Shown here piece by piece: positions 57,639-64,000 of a stretch of DNA of 64,000 bases. The notes under the pieces were generated by a model. It was not told the origin of the DNA. It ran no database searches and was given only the letters and a program-made list of their open reading frames with translations. This DNA comes from Clostridia bacterium (lineage in GTDB: Bacteria > Bacillota > Clostridia > Christensenellales > CAG-138), in contig QKAN01000158.1 in the NCBI GenBank assembly GCA_003246365.1, positions 1 through 64,000 of the forward strand, written 5' to 3'. The position numbers and the translations under genes were made by a program. The first letter of the stretch is position 1, and every line of letters starts with the position of its first letter.

Positions 57639-58403
57639 ATGTACGAAGAAGAATTTTCAAAAATTGCCGAACTGAAACGAATACTTGCACGATCTCGCAG
57701 AATTGTTTTTCTGGGCGGGGCGGGAACATCGACCGAGAGCGGAATTCCGGATTTCCGGTCCAGCGAAGGTGTTTTCACCGCGACGCGGGACTACGGTTAT
57801 TCGCCGGAGACGCTGTTGAGCCATTCGTTTTTCCTGAAACACACGGAAACGTTTTACGATTATTATCGCAAACACCTGTTGTATCCCAACGCCATGCCGA
57901 ATGACTGCCACCGCGCACTGGTTCGGCTGGAGCGGGACGGCGTGCTCAGCGCGGTTATCACACAGAACATCGACGGACTGCACCAGAAGGCGGGCAGCCG
58001 CGGTGTTCTGGAGCTGCACGGCAGCGCGCATAGAAATCATTGCATGAAATGCGGGCGCGCATATTCCTTGCAGGATGTGATCAAACGACCCGGCGTACCG
58101 AAATGCACCTGCGGCGGTATTATCAAGCCGGATGTCGTGCTCTATGAGGAACCATTGAACGAGGAACTCTTGCACGCGGCAGTGTCAAAAATGGGGAAGG
58201 CGGATACGCTTATCATTGGCGGCACATCGCTTGCGGTATATCCCGCGGCGGGGTTGGTGGATTACTTCCGCGGGCGTAGCCTCGTCGTGATCAACCTCGG
58301 AAAAATCGGACGAAACGACAGCGCAACGCTGAATATTGCCGCGCCGATTGCGCAGGTAATGCGAAAAGCCGTGTTGGAACACGCGCTTGCGAAAGAAGCG
58401 TAA
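57639..58403 (+). CDS. cobB: Sir2-family NAD-dependent protein deacylase
   Basis: IVFLGGAGTSTESGIPDFRSSEGVF; ITQNIDGLHQKAGS; ELHGSAHRNHCMKCG..CTCGGIIKPDVVLYEE; IGGTSLAVYPAAGL. Confidence 0.94.
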   Translation: MYEEEFSKIAELKRILARSRRIVFLGGAGTSTESGIPDFRSSEGVFTATRDYGYSPETLLSHSFFLKHTETFYDYYRKHLLYPNAMPNDCHRALVRLERDGVLSAVITQNIDGLHQKAGSRGVLELHGSAHRNHCMKCGRAYSLQDVIKRPGVPKCTCGGIIKPDVVLYEEPLNEELLHAAVSKMGKADTLIIGGTSLAVYPAAGLVDYFRGRSLVVINLGKIGRNDSATLNIAAPIAQVMRKAVLEHALAKEA

Positions 58404-58613
58404 TAAACCGCTTTTAGCAAAAGAAGAACGGGTTTATTATCTTGGAATATTAAATCTATAGCAGGGTTGTCCGCCGGAAAATGGCTGCGGACGGCCCTTC
58501 TTCATATTCCGTTCACACTTTGTTTGATTGTCCGTGCTATCCCTGCATGGTAAAATACATTGATATCATAGGCTGTGTGCGTCCGTTCGGATAGCTTGAA
58601 AGCGGGTTTTTAA

Positions 58614-59651
58614 ATGGGTTTATTTGATACGTCCGATATTGGAATCGACCTCGGCACTTCCTCCACACTGGTGTTTGTAAAAGGCAAAGGGATTGTGCTA
58701 AAGGAACCGTCCGTCGTCGCGGTAGAGCGTGTGACGGGGCGGATTGTCGCAATTGGCGAAGAAGCGCGGAAATTGATGGGCCGCGAACCGGCGAACACCA
58801 TCGTCATCCGCCCGCTGCGCGACGGCGTAATTTCCAATTTTGATGTAACCGCGCGCATGTTGCGTTATTTCTTCCAGAAAGTAGTTGGAAAACGCCTTCT
58901 GTATAAACCGAGGGCGGTTGTTTGCGTACCCTCCGGTGTGACGGAGGCGGAAAAACGCTGCGTCATCGAGGCGGCGGACGAAGCAGGCGCACGATATACG
59001 TATTTGATTGAGGAACCGATTGCCGCCGCGATTGGTGCGGGGCTCGACATCAACGAACCGAAAGGGCATATGGTGCTCGACATCGGCGGAGGTACCACAG
59101 ATATCGCGATCATCGCATACGGCGCAACCGTTCTTTCGGATTCGATCAAGATGGCTGGAGACAAGTTTGACGATGCGCTGCGCCGCTATATGAAACGCAA
59201 ACACAACCTTTACATTGGCGAGCGCAATGCGGAGGATATCAAGATTGCCTACGGGCGCGCGCATATCGAAAAGGAGCAGCGCATTATCGAAGTGCGCGGC
59301 AGAAACGTCGTAACGGGACTACCCGAAGCGATTCCGATTGGCACCAACGAGATGGTTGACGCGTTGAGCGAACCGCTTTCCGCCATTATCGAACGCGTGC
59401 GCGGCCTGCTGGAACGCACTCCCCCGGAATTGGCGAGCGACATTGCCAGCACCGGTATTATTGTTACCGGCGGAGGTGCACTGCTCGCGGGATTCGACCG
59501 CTATGTGACCGAGCGCACGAGTGTGCCTTGCCGCATTGCGGAGGACCCGATTTCCTGCGTCGCGATTGGTACCGGACGCGTTCTGGATGATTTTAGAAAA
59601 TATAACGCAGCGATTTACGATTACCGCCGCGGAGAATATTACGACAGCTAA
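58614..59651 (+). CDS. mreB: MreB/Mbl-family rod-shape protein
   Basis: GIDLGTSSTLVFVKGKGIVLKEPSVVAVER; PSGVTEAEKRCVIEAADEAGARYTYLIEEPIAAAIGAGLDI; LDIGGGTTDIAII; VTGGGALLAGFDRYV. Confidence 0.95.
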   Translation: MGLFDTSDIGIDLGTSSTLVFVKGKGIVLKEPSVVAVERVTGRIVAIGEEARKLMGREPANTIVIRPLRDGVISNFDVTARMLRYFFQKVVGKRLLYKPRAVVCVPSGVTEAEKRCVIEAADEAGARYTYLIEEPIAAAIGAGLDINEPKGHMVLDIGGGTTDIAIIAYGATVLSDSIKMAGDKFDDALRRYMKRKHNLYIGERNAEDIKIAYGRAHIEKEQRIIEVRGRNVVTGLPEAIPIGTNEMVDALSEPLSAIIERVRGLLERTPPELASDIASTGIIVTGGGALLAGFDRYVTERTSVPCRIAEDPISCVAIGTGRVLDDFRKYNAAIYDYRRGEYYDS

Positions 59652-59797
59652 ACGAGAACGAGTGACGCTTTGATATTATCGATTCGTTTAAAAAATGTTC
59701 AACATAGCGTCACGATTGGTTGCTATACTCGACACGACACTAGATTTGGATATTAGGCGGCGGCAATATGCCACATCCCGCCGAAAGGAGTCTGAAC

Positions 59798-62038
59798 GTG
59801 CCTATTGATTCCCACAGCACGCGGAAGGGCTCGCAGGGAAAAACCAAACACAAGAGCGCCCCAGCGAAACAGTCCACTGCGAACAAAGCACGCCATAGCG
59901 CCGACGAGGCGCATTTTCATCAATCTAAAAAACACACTGCGAATCGCACCAAGTCGGCATCGACCGGACAAAAAACACGGAGCGAACGAAGCAGCGCATT
60001 TGAAAACACCCCGAAAAAGAGCACGGCAGAGCAACGCCGCGTAGCGGACTATTCAGGAAAGAGTACCGCCCAGTATGCTTTTGATGCGCAAACCGTAGTA
60101 CCGAAAAAGAAAAAGAAGAGCAAATTTAAGCGTTTCTGGAAAAATCTTGGTAAAGAGATAAACGCGTTTGCGACGAAGCTGGTGCAGGTTAATGATGTCG
60201 ACCCGGCGAAAGACGTGACTTCCGCAAAGACCAACTCTGATTTCAAACAGAAAGCAGGCAATACGATTGGCGGCGTTTGGAAGACCGTTCAAAAGGGACT
60301 TCTGACCGGCACCCGATATGCTGCGCGCGGCGTATATCTTGGCGTGCGCTGGCTTTATAATTATCTAATGAAACTGTCGCCGCGCGGGCTTGTTGTTGCG
60401 GGAAGCGCATTCAGCCTCGTTGTCGTGACGGTGATTGTACTCGCGCTCGCCCTGCCGGGCAAACCTTCCAAAGCGGACGGAACAGATCAGCTTGCGGCAT
60501 ATACCGCACTCGAGACGGAACCGACCGCGCTGGAAAGTGCCACATCGGATTCTTCCTTGCTGGATGGATCAGGCGACAGCACCAGCGAGACGACGCAGAC
60601 CACAACGGAAGATCAAACGACAACTGAAACCGCTGTTGTCGACGCCACGAATGCCGCCACGTTTACGGGCGAGCTCGCAGAAGGCGACAACGGGGAAATC
60701 ATTGCAACGATACAGACGCGTCTCATGGAGCTGGGCTACATGGACTCCGACGAACCGACAGAGCACTTCGGCCCGCTGACGGAAAGCGCGCTGACAACAT
60801 TCCAGCGGCATAACGGGCTGGACGACGACGGCATTTGCGGAGAAGCGACATACGAACTGCTGATGAGCGATGATGCAAAGATTTATGTTATGCAGCTTGG
60901 CGATTCCGGTGCAGATGTAGAAGGCATCCAGCAGCGATTGTATGAGCTTGGTTATCTTGATAACAAAGCGAATATTCAGGGAACGTTCGGCGAAAAAACT
61001 GAAGCAGCCGCAATCGCATTTCAAAAGAAAAACGACCTGACCGCGGATGGAAAGGTTGGAAACAAAACGCTTGAGATGCTCTACGGCGAAGACGTCGTGA
61101 GCAACGCATATACACTCGGCGACGAGAACCAGGTGATTAAAGATTGCCAAACAGCGCTGAAAAAACTCGGGTATATCACCTTTAAACCGGACGGCGTGAT
61201 GGGCAAAGCAACGGTATCCGCCATCAAAGCGTTTCAACAGGCAAACGGCCTGACCCGCGACGGCGCACTTGGCCCCGTAACGAGAGACTTGCTTTTATCC
61301 GGCGATGCGCAGGCGATGGTTCTGCAGCTCGGCGATTATGGCACGGATGTTAAAAACATGCAGAAGCGTCTGGCTGAGTTGAACTATCTGTCCAGCGCGA
61401 ACGCTACAGGTTACTTTGGAGAGATTACGGAAGACGCCGTAAAAGCCTTCCAGAAACGCGCCGGTCTAACGGCCGACGGAAAAGTTGGCGCGGTTACGCT
61501 GACCATGATGAACTCCTCGAGTGCGAAGAAAGCGACGACATCGCCTTCCACCAGTTCGGAGTCTTCGAGCAGCAGCTCCAGCTCGTCGAGCAGTTCGTCC
61601 TCCAGCAGCTCGTCTTCGAGCAGCTCTTCCTCGAGCACCTCGAATCTCGCTGGTGTTGAAAAACTCGTTGCGCTCGCCCAGAGCAAACTGGGCTGCACAT
61701 ACGTCCGTGGCGCAAAAGGACCGAGCACGTTTGACTGCTCCGGATTCGTGTACTGGTGCCTCAAGAACTCCGGCGTCAGCGTAAGTTATATGACGTCGAT
61801 TGCGTGGAGAACAACATCCCGCTTCCAGCGGATTACGAGCATGAGCTCGATCTCACGCGGCGATATTCTCGTGTTCTCCGGAACGACATCTTCCGACGGT
61901 CACGTTGGCATTTACATTGGCAGCGGAAAGATGATCGACGCGAGCTCCTCGGAAGGCAAGGTCAGAACGTCTTCGTCCGTGTTGACTTCCGGCGGTTATT
62001 GGATGAAACACTTCATCTGCGCTTACCGCATATTCTAA
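59798..62038 (+). CDS. Membrane-anchored peptidoglycan hydrolase: several PG_binding_1 repeats, Ser-rich linker, NlpC/P60 domain
   Basis: Repeats such as IQTRLMELGYMDSDE..ALTTFQRHNGLDDDGICGEATYELL; (S)n linker; CTYVRGAKGPSTFDCSGFVYWCLKNSGV..GDILVFSGTTSSDGHVGIYIGSGKMIDA. GTG start after AAAGGAG. Confidence 0.92.
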   Translation: MPIDSHSTRKGSQGKTKHKSAPAKQSTANKARHSADEAHFHQSKKHTANRTKSASTGQKTRSERSSAFENTPKKSTAEQRRVADYSGKSTAQYAFDAQTVVPKKKKKSKFKRFWKNLGKEINAFATKLVQVNDVDPAKDVTSAKTNSDFKQKAGNTIGGVWKTVQKGLLTGTRYAARGVYLGVRWLYNYLMKLSPRGLVVAGSAFSLVVVTVIVLALALPGKPSKADGTDQLAAYTALETEPTALESATSDSSLLDGSGDSTSETTQTTTEDQTTTETAVVDATNAATFTGELAEGDNGEIIATIQTRLMELGYMDSDEPTEHFGPLTESALTTFQRHNGLDDDGICGEATYELLMSDDAKIYVMQLGDSGADVEGIQQRLYELGYLDNKANIQGTFGEKTEAAAIAFQKKNDLTADGKVGNKTLEMLYGEDVVSNAYTLGDENQVIKDCQTALKKLGYITFKPDGVMGKATVSAIKAFQQANGLTRDGALGPVTRDLLLSGDAQAMVLQLGDYGTDVKNMQKRLAELNYLSSANATGYFGEITEDAVKAFQKRAGLTADGKVGAVTLTMMNSSSAKKATTSPSTSSESSSSSSSSSSSSSSSSSSSSSSSSSTSNLAGVEKLVALAQSKLGCTYVRGAKGPSTFDCSGFVYWCLKNSGVSVSYMTSIAWRTTSRFQRITSMSSISRGDILVFSGTTSSDGHVGIYIGSGKMIDASSSEGKVRTSSSVLTSGGYWMKHFICAYRIF

Positions 62039-62063
62039 GCGCAAAGTACAAATACAAGTTACA

Positions 62064-62102
62064 CAAGCGCGGGATTGGAGTTATTCCAGTCCCGCGCTTT
62101 GC
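62064..62102 (+). terminator. Rho-independent terminator
   Basis: AAGCGCGGGATTGGA ... CCAGTCCCGCGCTTT. Confidence 0.75.
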
Positions 62103-62456
62103 TATTTCAATCCGGTCAATAGGCTATTGGAAGCAAACGGGGAGAGAATTAACGCGTATGTGTCGCCGGTTTTGTTGCACTCAAGAGCAAGGCGCTTTGC
62201 GAACAACCTCTGTGAAAAGACCAGATCGAATGGGAATGATCACCTGAACAATCGCAAGAGAACAGCGAGAAAGGCTTACAAACGATTTGCGCACGCTGGC
62301 GGAAGCTCTAATCAATTACGTGATAAATGAAGTCCAAATCATCGTTGAATGACGCGTTACAAGAGCGATACTACGGAATGATATTGGATGTGCAGCCAAA
62401 TAGAAACAGCGTAATATATTTAATTAGTAGCCACATCGAGCGTAGGATGAAACATA

Positions 62457-62490
62457 AAAAACCGCCTCGGAATAGTTCCGCGGCGGTTTG
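62457..62490 (-). terminator. Rho-independent terminator
   Basis: Minus strand AAACCGCCGCGGAA-cta-TTCCGAGGCGGTTTTTTATG. Confidence 0.75.
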
Positions 62491-62503
62491 AATCAGTGGT
62501 GTA

Positions 62504-63655
62504 TTAGCCTTCTGGCGTCGGGGTGGGTTCCTCGGTGGGCTCGGGCGTTGGCGTGAGTTCTGCGCCATAAAGCGCAATCTGCAGGTTAGCAGCCGCCTTT
62601 TTAAGGTTGAACTCCAGCTGGTCGGTCTTGGTGCCGGTTTCGTCGTCTACATAGTAGTTATACGACCCTGCTTCCGGAACGGTGATGCTGCTGTCGAACG
62701 AAATATCCGTCGTGAGCAACAGCTTCGCAAGAGCGGTCATTGTAGAGAGTTCCATGTTGGTTTCAACATAGTTTGCAGCAAAGCTGATTAACGCAAGCAC
62801 ACTCTGTTCGTTCATCTGCGACGTGACTTTATCGAAAACGAGCTGGATAATCTCCTGCTGGCGATTGACACGGTCAAAATCGTTGCCGTCTCCGCCGTCT
62901 ACACCGGTGTGGCGGTTACGCGCGTAGATGAGGCACTGCGCGCCGTCCAGATGCGTGACGCCAGGATCGGTTTTGATGGTGGTCGCGTTTTTCACGATAT
63001 CGGGTTCAAGTTCGTGATCGCCCGTAATACGGTCGTTGATGAAGTTGATTTCCGCTTGGTCGAGATCTACGTCAAGCCCGCCAATCTTGTCGATCAGCGC
63101 GGCAAAACCGTCAAATCCGATCGCGACATATTGCTGAATATCGAGTCCGAAGTTTTCGTTGAGTGTTGCAATTAACTCGCCGGGGCCGCCGCCGCCGTAG
63201 CCGCCGCGGTATGCGCCGTTGAGCTTGTTATAAAACGTAAAACGACCGCTGGAACCGATTCTGTGTACGCGCGAATCGCGCATGAAGGAAACGAGCGTAA
63301 TTTCGCCGTCTGCTTTGTTGAGCGAAACGAGCATCATGGAATCGGAACGCCCTTCGGAACTCTCCAACTCATCGTTGCTGCGCGAGTCGGTACCGATCAG
63401 AAGAATGTTGATGACGTTTTCATCGTTGGACTCTTCTTCCCATATGGGCATCGGCGTCGGGGAAGGTGTCGGATCTTCGGAGAGAACCGTGAACACTTCT
63501 GGCTCTTCCGTAACCGTGACTTCCAGATCCTGCGGCTTTTCTACGGTTTCAACTGCTTTTGAACGCATGCTGGTGAGCACATATGTCCCTACGCCTGCGA
63601 TAGCAAGCACGATGACCAGCAATACGATCAGTATGATCTTCATGACCTTTGACAT
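62504..63655 (-). CDS. LytR-CpsA-Psr (LCP) family protein
   Basis: NILLIGTDSRSNDELESSEGRSDSMMLVSLNKADGEITLVSFMRDSRV; FNKLNGAYRGGYGGGGPGELIATLNENFGLDIQQYVAIGFDGFAALIDKIGGLDVDL; LDGAQCLIYARNRHT. Confidence 0.94.
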   Translation of the reverse strand: MSKVMKIILIVLLVIVLAIAGVGTYVLTSMRSKAVETVEKPQDLEVTVTEEPEVFTVLSEDPTPSPTPMPIWEEESNDENVINILLIGTDSRSNDELESSEGRSDSMMLVSLNKADGEITLVSFMRDSRVHRIGSSGRFTFYNKLNGAYRGGYGGGGPGELIATLNENFGLDIQQYVAIGFDGFAALIDKIGGLDVDLDQAEINFINDRITGDHELEPDIVKNATTIKTDPGVTHLDGAQCLIYARNRHTGVDGGDGNDFDRVNRQQEIIQLVFDKVTSQMNEQSVLALISFAANYVETNMELSTMTALAKLLLTTDISFDSSITVPEAGSYNYYVDDETGTKTDQLEFNLKKAAANLQIALYGAELTPTPEPTEEPTPTPEG

Positions 63656-63816
63656 AAATTACCTCATTAATATGGAATAAACAAAGCTTACAAAACGCAA
63701 TCATGATATCATACAGATTTCTTGGATTCAATCAAAACGGCAAAACTCACAACTTGTTTACAACTTTATGGCCCCTAAAACAGGACATATTTTGGCATAT
63801 GCAGAACACTCAACAA

Positions 63817-63846
63817 AAAATCCGCTCCAGTAAAGGAGCGGATCAA
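63817..63846 (-). terminator. Rho-independent terminator
   Basis: Minus strand ATCCGCTCC-tttact-GGAGCGGATTTTTTG. Confidence 0.8.
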
Positions 63847-63862
63847 TCACACAACAGAGAGT

Positions 63863-64000
63863 TTAAAGCTTCAACTCTGAAATGACGTGACCGACAGCTT
63901 TTTCAACGCTGCCCGGTTCAAAGGGAATATCCAGACCGGCCAGTTGCAGCAACTCAAAATATCCTTTGCTGCCGCCCGCACGGCACAGATTGAGATATGA
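63863..64000 (-). CDS. pepF: C-terminus of an M3-family oligoendopeptidase (partial; truncated by the window edge)
   Basis: Manual minus-strand translation: SYLNLCRAGGSKGYFELLQLAGLDIPFEPGSVEKAVGHVISELKL*. Confidence 0.7.
   Translation of the reverse strand, partial: SYLNLCRAGGSKGYFELLQLAGLDIPFEPGSVEKAVGHVISELKL

Overview
64-kb chromosomal window from what looks like an anaerobic Firmicute (Clostridia-like; inferred from protein families and gene style, not from a marker gene). About 50 protein-coding genes are supportable. No rRNA, tRNA, CRISPR array or intact mobile element was seen. Main blocks: (i) a minus-strand two-component system with SHOCT and DUF2680-like envelope proteins and a Met-rich sensor loop (0.6-3.7 kb); (ii) an AT-rich two-gene ParA-like ATPase / HEPN-RNase-like island with an 8-nt gene overlap and its own promoter-operator (5.7-7.45 kb), the best candidate for an uncharacterised defence or toxin system; (iii) two diguanylate cyclases, the first behind a structured leader; (iv) two paralogous phosphodiester-glycosidase proteins flanking an OmpR-type two-component system, with a shared TTCTCATGTTTC-N10-TTCTCAT motif before both glycosidases and a related repeat before the regulator (13-17.6 kb); (v) a 2013-aa repeat-rich surface protein with 210/213-bp tandem repeats in a higher-order pattern (21-27 kb); (vi) an ars operon with a CoA-disulfide-reductase/rhodanese fusion; (vii) a DUF134-NifX-MinD-MinD-NifX metallocluster with a doubled palindrome on a consensus promoter; (viii) a CheR / hybrid kinase / REC-PAS-GGDEF-HD-GYP signalling operon; (ix) a GH31 / alpha-helical-toroid glycosidase / GPH transporter / PIG-L sugar locus followed by a Rieske oxygenase; (x) a cell-envelope block (MreB, PG-binding/NlpC-P60, LCP). 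All family calls come from reading motifs in the translated ORFs; no database search was run.
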